Shown: in pieces, positions 1-8,460 of the stretch
How the letters are laid out: every line of letters begins with the position of its first letter
Numbering within the stretch: position 1 is the first letter of the stretch
NCBI GenBank assembly: GCA_030645675.1
Contig: JAUSLQ010000116.1
Location: forward strand, 1 to 44,479
Origin: Actinomycetota bacterium
GTDB taxonomy: Bacteria; Actinomycetota; Acidimicrobiia; Acidimicrobiales; Ilumatobacteraceae
Length of the DNA: 44,479 nucleotides
Reading direction: 5' to 3'
Position numbers and translations under genes: made by a program
Notes under the pieces: generated by a model
Seen by the model: the letters and a program-made list of their open reading frames with translations, nothing else
Told to the model about the DNA's origin: nothing
The model's database searches: none

Positions 1-1
1 G

Positions 2-892
2 ATGTACGGCGCGGGCGGGGCCGGGAAGCGATGCATGACGTTCACCAGCTCGCCCGGCTTCAGCCTGATGCTGGAGGGCATGTCGTACCTGATCGGCGCC
101 GAGGTGCCGGCCGTCTTCGTCAACATCATGCGTGGCGGGCCCGGGCTGGGGAACATCGCCCCCGCGCAGGCCGACGTCAAGCTCGCCTGCCGCGGCCTCG
201 GCCATGGCAACACCCACGCCATCGTGCTCGCCCCGGCCACACCGCAGGAGATGCTCGACTGCACGATGCTGTCGTTCGAGCTGGCCTTCCAGTACCGCAA
301 CCCGGTGGTCGTCCTCGGCGACGGCTACCTCGGCCAGATGACCGGCAAGGTGCACCTGCCCGACCACATGGTGGTGCCGGGCATCCCCGAGTGGGCCGTC
401 TACGGCGACCGCTCGCACCGCGGCAACCTGATCTGCTCGATCGAGCTGTCCGAGGCCGGCCTCGAGTGCCACAACCAGGACCTCGACGCCAAGTACGCCC
501 GCATGACCGCCGCCGAGCAGCGTGCCGATCTGCACCACTGCGCCGACGCCGACATCGTGCTCGTGGCCTGCAACACCCCGGCCCAGCTGGCCAAGGGTGC
601 GGTGAAGGAGCTGCGCGAGCAGGGCCTGCGGGTGGGCCTGTTCCGCCCGATCACTCTCTGGCCGTTCCCCATCGACGCCCTGCGCGGCGTGCTCGGTGAG
701 GCACGCCACCTCGTGGTGGTCGAGGCCAGCGAAGGCCAACTGGAGGACGAGATGCGCCTGGCCCTCAGCCACGCCGACCTGCACGGCCCGCCGATCTCAC
801 ACGTGCGACGCCAGGGCGGGGTACTTCCATCGCAAGAGGAGATCGTTGCCCACGTGCTCGGCCTGGAAGCCGCCGACGAAGGGGGTCTGTGA
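2..892 (+). CDS. vorB: 2-oxoacid:ferredoxin oxidoreductase alpha subunit, VorB-like (5' partial)
   Basis: The gene enters from the left edge, so its true start is missing; 296 residues are visible. It resembles the alpha subunit of ferredoxin-dependent 2-oxoacid oxidoreductases (VorB/KorA family), which oxidatively decarboxylate 2-oxoacids to acyl-CoA and reduce ferredoxin. The conserved MRGGPGLGN and GLGHGN segments, the tract ending VVLGDGYLGQM and the C-terminal domain with FRPITLWPFP are typical. The last base of its stop codon is the first base of the beta-subunit ATG, so the two are translationally coupled. Valine-type versus 2-oxoglutarate-type substrate cannot be decided here; VorB is the closest match I recognise. 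Confidence 0.85.
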   Translation: MYGAGGAGKRCMTFTSSPGFSLMLEGMSYLIGAEVPAVFVNIMRGGPGLGNIAPAQADVKLACRGLGHGNTHAIVLAPATPQEMLDCTMLSFELAFQYRNPVVVLGDGYLGQMTGKVHLPDHMVVPGIPEWAVYGDRSHRGNLICSIELSEAGLECHNQDLDAKYARMTAAEQRADLHHCADADIVLVACNTPAQLAKGAVKELREQGLRVGLFRPITLWPFPIDALRGVLGEARHLVVVEASEGQLEDEMRLALSHADLHGPPISHVRRQGGVLPSQEEIVAHVLGLEAADEGGL

Positions 893-2328
893 TGCCGATG
901 TCAGTGTTCTACCGCCAGTTCGAACGGCACGACCACGCCACTGGCATCAAGGCGCACTCCACCACCTACTGCCCCGGTTGCGGGCACGGGGTCGCGCAGA
1001 AGTTCCTCGCCGAGGCCATCGACGAGCTGGGCGTGCAGGACCGCACTGTGCTCGTGTCGCCCGTCGGCTGCTCGGTGTTCTCCTACTACTACTTCGACGT
1101 CGGCAACACGCAGGCCGCACACGGCCGGGCGCCGGCGGTGGCCATCGGCCACAAGACCTCCAACCCCGACTCGATCGTGATCTGCTACCAGGGCGACGGC
1201 GACCTGGCCTCGATCGGCCTCGCCGAGATCATCAGCGCCGCCCAGCTGGGCATGCCGATGACCATCATCTTCGTCAACAACGCCATCTACGGGATGACCG
1301 GTGGCCAGATGGCGCCAACCACCCTGATGGGCCAGCCGACCACCACCTCACCCGACGGCCGCACCCCGTTCTCCGGCCAGCCGCTGAAGGTGGCCGAGCT
1401 GATCGCCGGCCTCGATGGCCCGGTGTTCGTCGAGCGGGTGGCGCTGTACGACAACCGCCACCGCACCCACGCCAAGCGCGCCATCAAGAAGGCGCTGGAG
1501 CTGCAGGTGGAAGGCGTCGGCTTCGCGTTCATCGAAGTGCTCGCCGAGTGCCCGACCCATCTCAAGCTCGAACCGGAGGCAGCCGAGGCCTGGGTTCGGG
1601 ACTCGATGGAGCCCGTCTTCCCGCTGGGCGTGAAGAAGGACATCAGCGACACAGCCCGCTTCCCGGCCTTCCCCACGCCCTCGTTCGAACCCGAGCGCGT
1701 GCTGTGGGCGTTGGGCACGACCACCCAACGCGCCGACCGTTATGCCGCTGCCTTCCCGGCCCACCTCGACCCCGACGACGTCAGCCTCAAGCTGGCGGGC
1801 GCCGGCGGCGACGGTGCGCAGACCGCGGCCCTGCTCATCACCAAGGCCGCCATCAACGAAGGCTTCGACTCCACCGACATCCCCAGCTACGGCCCGGAGA
1901 GCCGCGGCGGCACGTCGTACGCGGACGTGCACGTGGCGGCGCGGGAGGTGCTGGCCCCTGCTGCCCCGCTGCCGCATGTGCTGGTGGCGTTCAACGCACC
2001 CAGCCTCACCAAGTTCGGCCCCACCGTGCGCCCCGGTGGCATCGTCATCTACGACAGCTCTGTGGTCGGTGCGGTTCCCGACGGCCTGGCCGAGGGTGTG
2101 CGCGTGATCGCCGTGCCGTTCACGGAAGTGGCCAAGGAGCTCGGCTCGGTGCAGGTGAAGAACGTGGTCGCCCTTGGCGCACTCCAAGGTGCCACCCAGC
2201 TGTTCCCGAAGGAGACGTTCCTCTCGGCGATCCGCTCCTCGCTCGGCGGCAAGCGAGCCCTGGTGGAGCTCAACGAGCACGCCTTCGCCCGCGGCGCCGA
2301 GCTGGCGACAGCGGCGGGCGCGGCCTGA
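892..2328 (+). CDS. 2-oxoacid:ferredoxin oxidoreductase, fused beta (TPP) and gamma subunits
   Basis: This 478-residue protein pairs with the upstream alpha subunit. Residues 20-250 are the thiamine-diphosphate domain: CPGCGHG begins at residue 27, and GDGDLASIG with the following VNNAIYG forms the TPP/Mg site. From about residue 295 the segment beginning LAGAGGDGAQTAALLI is a gamma-type pyruvate ferredoxin oxidoreductase domain with the usual YGPESRGG motif. In many organisms beta and gamma are separate, so this is a fusion. The start is ATG 892 overlapping the alpha stop; GTG 889 and ATG 898 are alternatives. No ferredoxin-like delta subunit follows. Confidence 0.86.
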   Translation: MPMSVFYRQFERHDHATGIKAHSTTYCPGCGHGVAQKFLAEAIDELGVQDRTVLVSPVGCSVFSYYYFDVGNTQAAHGRAPAVAIGHKTSNPDSIVICYQGDGDLASIGLAEIISAAQLGMPMTIIFVNNAIYGMTGGQMAPTTLMGQPTTTSPDGRTPFSGQPLKVAELIAGLDGPVFVERVALYDNRHRTHAKRAIKKALELQVEGVGFAFIEVLAECPTHLKLEPEAAEAWVRDSMEPVFPLGVKKDISDTARFPAFPTPSFEPERVLWALGTTTQRADRYAAAFPAHLDPDDVSLKLAGAGGDGAQTAALLITKAAINEGFDSTDIPSYGPESRGGTSYADVHVAAREVLAPAAPLPHVLVAFNAPSLTKFGPTVRPGGIVIYDSSVVGAVPDGLAEGVRVIAVPFTEVAKELGSVQVKNVVALGALQGATQLFPKETFLSAIRSSLGGKRALVELNEHAFARGAELATAAGAA

Positions 2329-2388
2329 TCGAAAATGCGGCTTCGCGTGTGGAGCCGACCCACATCGCCCGCCGATTAGCGTGCGGGC

Positions 2389-3192
2389 GTGAACGACGGG
2401 CGCCACCTCGCACAGGATGCAGCACTCGAGGCCTTGGCCGACGAGCTGTGGAGGGCACGAAGCGATCGGCGACCGATCGACATCGACGAGCTGAGCGAGC
2501 GACGCGGAAGCGAGTGGTCGATGGCCGACGCGTACCGCGTGCAGGCGATGCTCGTGCAACGGCGCAGCGATCGTGGCGAGCGGCCCATCGGCTGGAAGCT
2601 CGGGTACACGTCGGTGGCGATGCGCCAGCAGATGGGCATCGGCGAGCCCAACTTCGGCCCGCTCACCGACGCGATGCTGGTGGCCGACGGCGGTGTCGTG
2701 CCCGCGACGGCGATCCCACCGCGGGTGGAACCCGAGATCGCCATCCGGCTCGGAGCCGACGTCGATGCATCGGCATCGGCCGCAGCGATCGCGGCGTCGG
2801 TCGACTCGGCGTTCGCCTGCCTCGAGGTGGTCGATTCGGTGTGGTCCGGCTACCGGTTCAGGATCGAGCACAACACTGCCGACGGATCCTCGGCGGCACA
2901 CCTCGTGCTCGGTGGCAGGCTCGACATCTCCGATCCGGCCGACCTGGCGGGCGTCACCGTCAGGCTGCGGCGCAACGGTGACGACGTGGCGTCGGCCTCC
3001 GGCGCCGCGGCGTCGGGTGACCCGCTCGTCGGTGTCTCGTGGCTCGTGCAGCAGCTGGCGGTCAGTGGTCGACGGCTGCGGGCCGGAGAGATCGTTCTCA
3101 CCGGCGGCCTGACTGCGGCAGTGCCGCTCGAGGTGGGCGACCAGGTGGAAGCCGTCTTCGACGGATCTGTCGTCGTCTCCTGCCGCCGGTGA
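2389..3192 (+). CDS. 2-keto-4-pentenoate hydratase / fumarylacetoacetate hydrolase-fold protein
   Basis: The 267-residue product matches the MhpD-like branch of the FAH superfamily. GWKLGYTS corresponds to the conserved Gx(K/R)(I/L)GxTS segment, and VEPEIAIRL holds the E-x-E metal ligands. These enzymes hydrate 2-hydroxypenta-2,4-dienoates or decarboxylate related 2-oxo acids in aromatic catabolism, but no other meta-cleavage genes are adjacent, so the substrate is unknown. The GTG start lies six bases after a TAGCGT box (2377-2382), fitting a leaderless promoter, and the gap from the oxidoreductase is 60 bases. It may therefore be transcribed independently. Confidence 0.82.
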   Translation: MNDGRHLAQDAALEALADELWRARSDRRPIDIDELSERRGSEWSMADAYRVQAMLVQRRSDRGERPIGWKLGYTSVAMRQQMGIGEPNFGPLTDAMLVADGGVVPATAIPPRVEPEIAIRLGADVDASASAAAIAASVDSAFACLEVVDSVWSGYRFRIEHNTADGSSAAHLVLGGRLDISDPADLAGVTVRLRRNGDDVASASGAAASGDPLVGVSWLVQQLAVSGRRLRAGEIVLTGGLTAAVPLEVGDQVEAVFDGSVVVSCRR

Positions 3193-3210
3193 GGCGGTAC
3201 CCAGCTGGCG

Positions 3211-3855
3211 TCACCGCCGCCAGAACAGCAGGTGGGTCACACCGCTGGGGCTGGGCACGGACTCGAGGTGGAAACGATCGAGCAGCTCCTCGTGTGAGCT
3301 CCAAAGGCGTTCCCCTCGGTGGAGCTGGATCGGCGCAACGGCCACGTGCATGGTGTCGACGAGGTCGGCCTCCAGGAACTGACGGATGGTGGCGACGCCA
3401 CCTCCGAGCCGGACGTCTTTCCCGTCGGCGGCGTCCTTGGCCCGCTCCAGTGCCTCGGCAGGTGTTGCATCGAGGAAGTGGAAGGTGGTGTCGGCCAGCG
3501 TGAAGCTGGGCCGAGGGTGGTGGGTGAGCACGAACACGGGCGTGTGGAAGGGCGGGGTGTCGCCCCACCAACCCTGCCAGTCGAGGTTCTCCCAGGGGCC
3601 GCGTTGAGGCCCGAACTTGTTGCGGCCCATGATCTCGGCGCCGATGTTCCGCGCGAAGTCGCGGGTGAAGTAGTCGTCGAGCCCGCGAGACCCGCCGGGC
3701 TCGGCGCGGTTCGGCCAGCTCGCGGTGGCGAATGCCCACGAGGCGAGGTCGGCCGGGTTGGCGTGGCCGAAGGGCGCTTCCAGGCTCTGGCCGGCGCCGG
3801 AGCCGAACCCGTCCATCGAAACGCAGAAGTTCTGCACACGGAGCAACTGGGTCAT
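3211..3855 (-). CDS. Dihydrofolate reductase family protein (RibD C-terminal fold)
   Basis: The 214-residue product has the pattern of the RibD_C/DHFR-like family seen in many actinobacteria: an N-terminal QNFCVSMDGF strand, the IMGRNKFGP segment, PVFVLTHHPRP in mid-protein and GGGVATIRQFLEADLVD near the C-terminus. Such proteins bind NADPH, but true substrates are mostly unknown. A purine-rich GGAAGGA sits seven bases before the ATG. It lies 43 bases downstream of an ArsR-type repressor on the same strand and is presumably controlled with it. A dedicated folA function is unlikely given the length and the divergent N-terminus. Confidence 0.85.
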   Translation of the reverse strand: MTQLLRVQNFCVSMDGFGSGAGQSLEAPFGHANPADLASWAFATASWPNRAEPGGSRGLDDYFTRDFARNIGAEIMGRNKFGPQRGPWENLDWQGWWGDTPPFHTPVFVLTHHPRPSFTLADTTFHFLDATPAEALERAKDAADGKDVRLGGGVATIRQFLEADLVDTMHVAVAPIQLHRGERLWSSHEELLDRFHLESVPSPSGVTHLLFWRR

Positions 3856-3898
3856 TCTGTGGTCCTTCCTGGGTGGGTGCGACGAACCCTGGCGGCCG

Positions 3899-4243
3899 TC
3901 ACGGAGTGTCTGCGGGCGGCGCGAGGCCGATGGTGGCGTAGTGCAGGTGCTGTTCGAGCGAGTCGAGCCGGGCCGTCCATTCGGCTCGATACGGCTCGAG
4001 CCACGCGTCGAGTTCCATCAGCGGTTCCGGGCGGAGTCGGTACAGGCGCCGTTGGGCGTCTCGGCGAACATCCACCAGCCCTGCGTCGCGCAGCACCTTG
4101 AGATGGCGAGACACCCCCGGCTGGTGCATCCCGACCTGCTCCACCAGCTCGCCGACCGACCGCTCGCCGGCTCGGACCGCATCGAGGATGCGACGTCGCG
4201 TGGGCTCGGCGATCGCTTCGAGGACCGAGCTGGCTGCTGGCAT
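3899..4243 (-). CDS. ArsR-family winged-helix repressor
   Basis: This 114-residue protein contains a single ArsR-type winged helix: EPTRRRILDAV, then VGELVEQVGMHQPGVSRHLKVLRDAGLV (recognition region), then the wing and RRLYRLRPEPLMELD. It lacks the metal-binding CxC signature, so it is probably of the SdpR-like type rather than a metal sensor. The ATG is chosen because a TATGAT box at 4250-4255 ends six bases before it, suggesting a leaderless transcript. An AT-rich palindrome just upstream (4263-4276) may be its operator. It probably autoregulates itself and the downstream DHFR-like gene. Confidence 0.87.
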   Translation of the reverse strand: MPAASSVLEAIAEPTRRRILDAVRAGERSVGELVEQVGMHQPGVSRHLKVLRDAGLVDVRRDAQRRLYRLRPEPLMELDAWLEPYRAEWTARLDSLEQHLHYATIGLAPPADTP

Positions 4244-4262
4244 GGCGTCATCATACACACAC

Positions 4263-4276
4263 GCATATATATGTGC
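4263..4276. promoter_or_regulatory. AT-rich palindrome, candidate operator of the ArsR/DHFR pair
   Basis: The sequence CATATATATG (4264-4273) is a perfect 10-base palindrome, and the block reads GCATATATATGTGC. It stands out in strongly G+C-rich surroundings. It lies just upstream of the TATGAT box of the ArsR gene and between two divergent genes, so repressor binding here could control either direction. Confidence 0.5.
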
Positions 4277-4388
4277 AGCGGAATGTTGCCACACCTGGCT
4301 CGGTGCTGAATGCCGGTCGACCGCCAGCCGGCTGCCAGCCGGCTGCCAGACGGACGAGGCGGTGTCGCCGGGCGAGTACCGTTCGGAG

Positions 4389-5303
4389 GTGAGCTTCGAT
4401 GGTGTCCGGGCAACGTTGACGGTGGCGGCGGTGCAGGCCACGCCGGTGTTCCTCGATCGCGCCGCAACGGTCGAGGTGGCGGCGCGTCACGTCGCTTCGG
4501 CGGGTGCCGAGCTGGTCGTGTTCCCGGAGTCGTTCGTGCCGTGCTATCCGGACTGGGTGTGGCGGCGGCCCCCGATGAGCGATGGCGACTGGTACGCGAG
4601 GTTGGTCGCCAACTCGGTGCGTGTAGAGGGCGGCGACCTCGATCCGGTGCGTGATGCGGCGCGCGATGCGGGGGCGTGGGTTGCGCTCGGTGTCACCGAA
4701 CGATCTCGATCGGACTCGCTCTACAACACGGTGGTGTACATCGGGGCCAAGGGCGAGATCGCCGGCCGTCACCGCAAGCTGGTGCCCACCGGCGCCGAAC
4801 GGCTGGTGTGGGCCAACGGCAACGACCATCTGCTGACCGTCGTCGACATCGGCGGCGTGAAGGTCGGTTCGCTGATCTGCTGGGAGAACTACATGCCGCT
4901 CGCTCGGATGGCGATGTACGAGCGCGGAGTCGACGTGCTGCTGGCGCCGACGTGGGACAACAGCGACGAGTGGGTGCCCACCCTTCGCCACATCGCCAAA
5001 GAAGGACAGATCTTCGTCGTCGGTGTGACCGCCTTCCTGCGCGGCAGCGACGTACCTCGCGATCTGGCGGATGCCGATGCGCTGTACGGAGGCGACGACG
5101 ACTTCCTGTCGCGCGGCAACACCGCGATCGTCGCCCCCGGCGGCGAACTGCTGGCCGGGCCGCTGATCGGCGAAGCGGGCGTGGTGTCCGCCGAGTTCGA
5201 TCTGTCACGCATCGCCGCGGGCCGCCGCATGTTCGACCCGACAGGTCACTACGCCCGCCCAGACGTGCTGTCGCTTCGCCAACCAGCCCACGAGGCTCGC
5301 TGA
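4389..5303 (+). CDS. Carbon-nitrogen hydrolase / nitrilase family protein
   Basis: The 304-residue product shows the nitrilase catalytic triad: Glu in VVFPESFVP, Lys in RHRKLVPT and Cys in SLICWENYMP. The LICWEN context and the long insert before the C-terminus resemble true nitrilases or cyanide hydratases more than amidases. The reaction would be hydrolysis of an organic nitrile to acid and ammonia; substrate is not predictable. The GTG start is preceded by TACCGT (4377-4382) with six bases between, the leaderless pattern common here; an in-frame GTG at 4362 is an alternative. A weak hairpin (AGCACG pairing with CGTGCT, 5303-5327) follows the stop. Confidence 0.88.
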   Translation: MSFDGVRATLTVAAVQATPVFLDRAATVEVAARHVASAGAELVVFPESFVPCYPDWVWRRPPMSDGDWYARLVANSVRVEGGDLDPVRDAARDAGAWVALGVTERSRSDSLYNTVVYIGAKGEIAGRHRKLVPTGAERLVWANGNDHLLTVVDIGGVKVGSLICWENYMPLARMAMYERGVDVLLAPTWDNSDEWVPTLRHIAKEGQIFVVGVTAFLRGSDVPRDLADADALYGGDDDFLSRGNTAIVAPGGELLAGPLIGEAGVVSAEFDLSRIAAGRRMFDPTGHYARPDVLSLRQPAHEAR

Positions 5304-5357
5304 GCACGTCTGCCGCCCGAGCGTGCTGAACCCCGACCGGAAGCGTTGGGCCGGTGA

Positions 5358-5996
5358 TCAGCGGTCGAGCGTGTCGGCCAGCTCGCAGAGGAGGTCGATC
5401 CACCACGGCGGGCCGGCGAGCGCCCGCTCGGGCCACGGTGGCGGTGGGCCCTGGAAGTGGTGGATGAGACTTCCGGCCACGTAGTTGGCACCGGGCCCGG
5501 GCAGCGCCGTGCCGTGGTGGTCGATGCGGATCGAGGTGGGCTGCACGTCGATCCGCACGTCGGCCATGATGCTCATCAGGCGTTCGTGGGTGTCGGCGGT
5601 GAGCACCCGAGCGGCCAGCGTCGGTGGGTCCGAACGCACGCTGCGGCCGTTGCGCGGGTCGTACGCTCCCGGAGTCCACGCCGGGTCGCGCACGTCGACC
5701 GCCGACTCGATGATGCCGGTTGCACCGCTGGGGTTGACGCAGCCAACGGTGAGCGTGGTGTGCCACTTCTCGCGACGGTTGCGACTGGAGATGGTGTTGA
5801 GGCCGAAGAGGAATCGCGCGAACCCCGTGCCACCGGTGTCGCCTTCGATCTCGACGGCGACAGGGCGGCCGCGAACGACGCCGTGCGCTCTGATCGAACG
5901 TTCACCGCGCACTTCCTCCGCCAACCCCAGCCGCGAACCCAACATCGCCCACGCCTGCGCCAGCGTTGGCTCCCCGTCGTGGTCGTTGCGTGCCAT
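5358..5996 (-). CDS. Hypothetical protein, 212 aa
   Basis: I do not recognise this family. The protein is soluble-looking, with no signal peptide or membrane segment, and ends in a tryptophan/proline-rich stretch (PPPPWPERALAGPPWWIDLLCELAD). Basic and polar segments alternate with beta-strand-like sequences (VAVEIEGD, TTLTVGCV, VRIDVQPTSIRIDH). The ATG at 5996 is preceded by GGAG five bases upstream, and a TACGAT box lies about 35 bases upstream. Codon usage matches its neighbours, supporting a real gene. It is convergent with the nitrilase. Confidence 0.7.
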   Translation of the reverse strand: MARNDHDGEPTLAQAWAMLGSRLGLAEEVRGERSIRAHGVVRGRPVAVEIEGDTGGTGFARFLFGLNTISSRNRREKWHTTLTVGCVNPSGATGIIESAVDVRDPAWTPGAYDPRNGRSVRSDPPTLAARVLTADTHERLMSIMADVRIDVQPTSIRIDHHGTALPGPGANYVAGSLIHHFQGPPPPWPERALAGPPWWIDLLCELADTLDR

Positions 5997-6135
5997 CGCT
6001 CTCCGCCCCCGTTCCTTCCCCGTCCGTCGGATCGTAGCGGAGGGCCGCCAGGACATCCTTTCGCTGCAGCCGTCTGGACACCGTTCCCTGCACCCGACGA
6101 CAACCCGTTGGCGGCCAGGTGACCGAGTGACCCCA

Positions 6136-6169
6136 GCGCAGGGCAGACCACCCGTGATCTGCCCTGCGC
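6136..6169. terminator. Hairpin downstream of the AAA ATPase gene
   Basis: The 12-base arms GCGCAGGGCAGA (6136-6147) and TCTGCCCTGCGC (6158-6169) pair perfectly around a 10-base loop, eight bases beyond the stop of the minus-strand ATPase gene. There is no T-run, as in many high-G+C intrinsic terminators. Confidence 0.7.
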
Positions 6170-6176
6170 GCCGGTG

Positions 6177-6788
6177 TCAGTCCCAGAGGGTGGGCGCGTA
6201 TGTCACCGGCTGGGGTACGACAGGGCCGGCCGGTGGCGGACCGCAGAGGCGCTCGACCAGACTCGGCCAGTCGAACGAGTCGGTCACCTCCGATGCACAC
6301 AGCTCGACCAGCCGGTCCGCCGGCACGTACTTGGGGATGATCGCGTCGAGGATCTTCTCGATCTCGTTGCGGAACCGCTCGTTGGTGCTGCGCACCCCGT
6401 CGGCCAGAAGTGGGGTGTCGGGCCGGAGCCGCACGTACAGGTCGTAGGTCGTGGTCCAGTGGGCCACGAGCGGTGTGACGGCGAAGGGGTCCTGGCCCTT
6501 GGTGACCCGCAGGAAGTAGGCGAAGTTGTCGATCACGGCTCGGTCCAGCACCAGCACCTCGCCGCGGGTGCGCAGCTCGAGCTCCTCACGTATCTGGGCC
6601 ATGATCACCCACAGCTGCGCCTCCGGCGTCGCCCGCTCGTTCATCCCCAGCGGGCTGAACCGGACCACCTCGCGCCCCACCTCGACGCTGCGGCCGCTGC
6701 GCCCGACGGCACCGGCGAACGAGTGCACCGCGTTGGTCTTGCGGACCGAGTGCGACCCGATGAACGCGATCTTCTTGGCGGCGGGCAT
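6177..6788 (-). CDS. AAA-family ATPase / kinase-like protein with altered Walker A
   Basis: The 203-residue protein starts with a beta-strand and P-loop (IAFIGSHSVRKT, G11 to T18) and later has VLVLDRAVIDNFAYFL, a kinase-like Walker B/lid region. It resembles the AAA_28/NadR-like P-loop proteins that phosphorylate small substrates. The Walker A should read GxxxxGK[ST], but the second glycine is Arg16 and Asn follows the Thr, so nucleotide binding may be impaired or changed. The ATG lies seven bases after TAGCTT (6796-6801), a leaderless-type box. It is a single-gene unit closed by a strong hairpin. Confidence 0.75.
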   Translation of the reverse strand: MPAAKKIAFIGSHSVRKTNAVHSFAGAVGRSGRSVEVGREVVRFSPLGMNERATPEAQLWVIMAQIREELELRTRGEVLVLDRAVIDNFAYFLRVTKGQDPFAVTPLVAHWTTTYDLYVRLRPDTPLLADGVRSTNERFRNEIEKILDAIIPKYVPADRLVELCASEVTDSFDWPSLVERLCGPPPAGPVVPQPVTYAPTLWD

Positions 6789-6946
6789 CCAGCGGAAGCT
6801 AGCGCGCCGGGCCCGCCGGCGGGCGCCCCGCCCGCGCCCCGCCCGTTCGGCGCGGCGTGTCCATCAGGCGGGCCTGCGGGCACCGTCGGTCAGGTCGGTC
6901 GCGGCCTGCGGGCGATCAGCACTGCGGAGGCGCCGGCGAGCGATCG

Positions 6947-7528
6947 TCAGCCGTCGTCGGGCAAGGGCGGCTCGTAGCGGCTGAGGACGTCGGTGGCGAT
7001 CGCTTCGATCACTGCGTCGGTGGCTGCAGGGTCGACCCCCGCCGCGGGGTACAGCTCGAACACGAGCTCCTCGTCGCCGATCAGCACGTGGAGCGTGCCG
7101 TCGGTGCGGACTGCACCGTCGCCGAACCCGTCGACAGGGGCCGCATCGGCCGCGGCCGCTGACTCGCCGAAACCTTCGGAGGGCCCCGCCGCGAGGGAGA
7201 CGATCTTCTCGCCAGCGCCGTCCCTGACGAAGCAGTGGGTGGTGCCGCGGAACACGGCCTCCTCCGATGTCGCGGCCTCGGCTCCGGTCGCTGCGGTGAC
7301 GGCGTCGACGGGGATCATGAGGCACACCCGCGGATAGCCGCGGTTCGTACTCGGGTCGATGGTGGTGGTGCCGGCGTCGTCTGCAGGCCTCGTCGTCGGG
7401 GTGATCGTCGTCGGGGTGATGGGCAGCGGAGCGACTGTCGTCGGGGCGACCGTGTCGTCGGCGCTGCAGCCGTTGGTGGCGGCGACCGCGACGCCCAGCA
7501 GGAGCCAGCACCACTTCGTCCGTGTCAT
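6947..7528 (-). CDS. Putative secreted lipoprotein
   Basis: The 193-residue product has a lipoprotein signal peptide: TRTK, a hydrophobic stretch, then a TNGC lipobox with Cys21. A Thr/Pro-rich linker follows, typical of actinobacterial lipoproteins tethered to the membrane. The remainder contains two Cys (in RVCLMIPVD and THCFVRD) spaced as in DUF3558-like lipoproteins, and a helical C-terminus. Function is unknown; an extracytoplasmic binding role is an inference. TAAGGT (7535-7540) lies six bases before the ATG. The 158-base stretch between its stop and the ATPase start shows no gene. Confidence 0.8.
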   Translation of the reverse strand: MTRTKWCWLLLGVAVAATNGCSADDTVAPTTVAPLPITPTTITPTTRPADDAGTTTIDPSTNRGYPRVCLMIPVDAVTAATGAEAATSEEAVFRGTTHCFVRDGAGEKIVSLAAGPSEGFGESAAAADAAPVDGFGDGAVRTDGTLHVLIGDEELVFELYPAAGVDPAATDAVIEAIATDVLSRYEPPLPDDG

Positions 7529-7664
7529 GCACCGACCTTATGCGACGCAGAACCCACATGACGTCGGGACCCGGACGCTGGATGTCGCTGCCGATCCACC
7601 CTCGAAGTGCCGGTGCGATCGCCGACGGGAACGGGCCCATTTGAGCGGCTGGTACTGTCGAGCG

Positions 7665-8420
7665 ATGGGGTTCTTCCGCAAGCTCGGCAAGGCCATCGAA
7701 GGTGCGGTCGAACTCGCCGACGGCGACTCCTACGGCACCGATGCGCGGGCCGACAAGCCACCTGTCGCGATCCGTACCGATGCCTCGTCGCTCGCCGATC
7801 TGCAGTTGCTGGCGGCCACGTCGAACGGGCGCCTCGGCCGCGCCACGGTCCAGTGGACCGAAGGTGTCTCCGCGGTCGAGGAGGGGAACGCCGATGGGTA
7901 CTGCACCGTGCAGATGGGCGTTCGAGTGCGAGAGCTCGACGGTGGCTTCGGGCCGTGCGTGGCAAAGCGGGTCCTGTTGCCCCGCGACGCGGGTTTGGTG
8001 ATCGGCGCCGGGCTCGAGGTGCCGATCACCCGCGACCCCGCCACCGGTGCCCTCGAGGGCATCGATCGCAAGGCGCTGGTGGAGGAGCTGCGGCCGCTGT
8101 TCGCCGAGGCTCGTGCAGAGGAGGCCGCCCGGCGGTCCGTCGGGCTCGGTGTCGTCGCGACAGCGCTTCGTGAGGGGCTCAACGATCTTCGTCAGCCGGC
8201 AACCGTTCCGGAGCCGTCGGCCACTGTCGAGGGGGTCACCGCCGATCAGTGGCTGCAGGCCCGGCGTGTGCTGGCCGCGGGGCGCATCCCGCCGGCAGTG
8301 CTCGACCGCACCCTCGCCGCGTACAAGATCCCGGCCGGCCGTTGGCCGCAGATCGACGCCGAGTGGTCGGCCCGAGCCGCAGCCGACCCAGCGCTGGCGG
8401 CGCGCCTGGCGAACCTCTGA
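7665..8420 (+). CDS. Hypothetical protein, 251 aa
   Basis: The family is not recognised. The protein starts MGFFRKLGKAIEGAVEL, an amphipathic N-terminal helix, has a middle domain of predicted strands (RATVQWTEGVSAV, CTVQMGVRVREL) and a C-terminal helical part that includes ITADQWLQ-like and WPQIDAEWSARAA segments. There is no signal peptide. The ATG lies exactly six bases after TACTGT (7653-7658), a clear leaderless-type promoter, which fixes the start despite an open frame extending further upstream. It is divergent from the lipoprotein gene and convergent with the DUF1801 gene. Confidence 0.72.
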   Translation: MGFFRKLGKAIEGAVELADGDSYGTDARADKPPVAIRTDASSLADLQLLAATSNGRLGRATVQWTEGVSAVEEGNADGYCTVQMGVRVRELDGGFGPCVAKRVLLPRDAGLVIGAGLEVPITRDPATGALEGIDRKALVEELRPLFAEARAEEAARRSVGLGVVATALREGLNDLRQPATVPEPSATVEGVTADQWLQARRVLAAGRIPPAVLDRTLAAYKIPAGRWPQIDAEWSARAAADPALAARLANL

Positions 8421-8460
8421 GCCGGCCTCACCCGGACCTCAGGCCGCAGACGCCTCAGGT

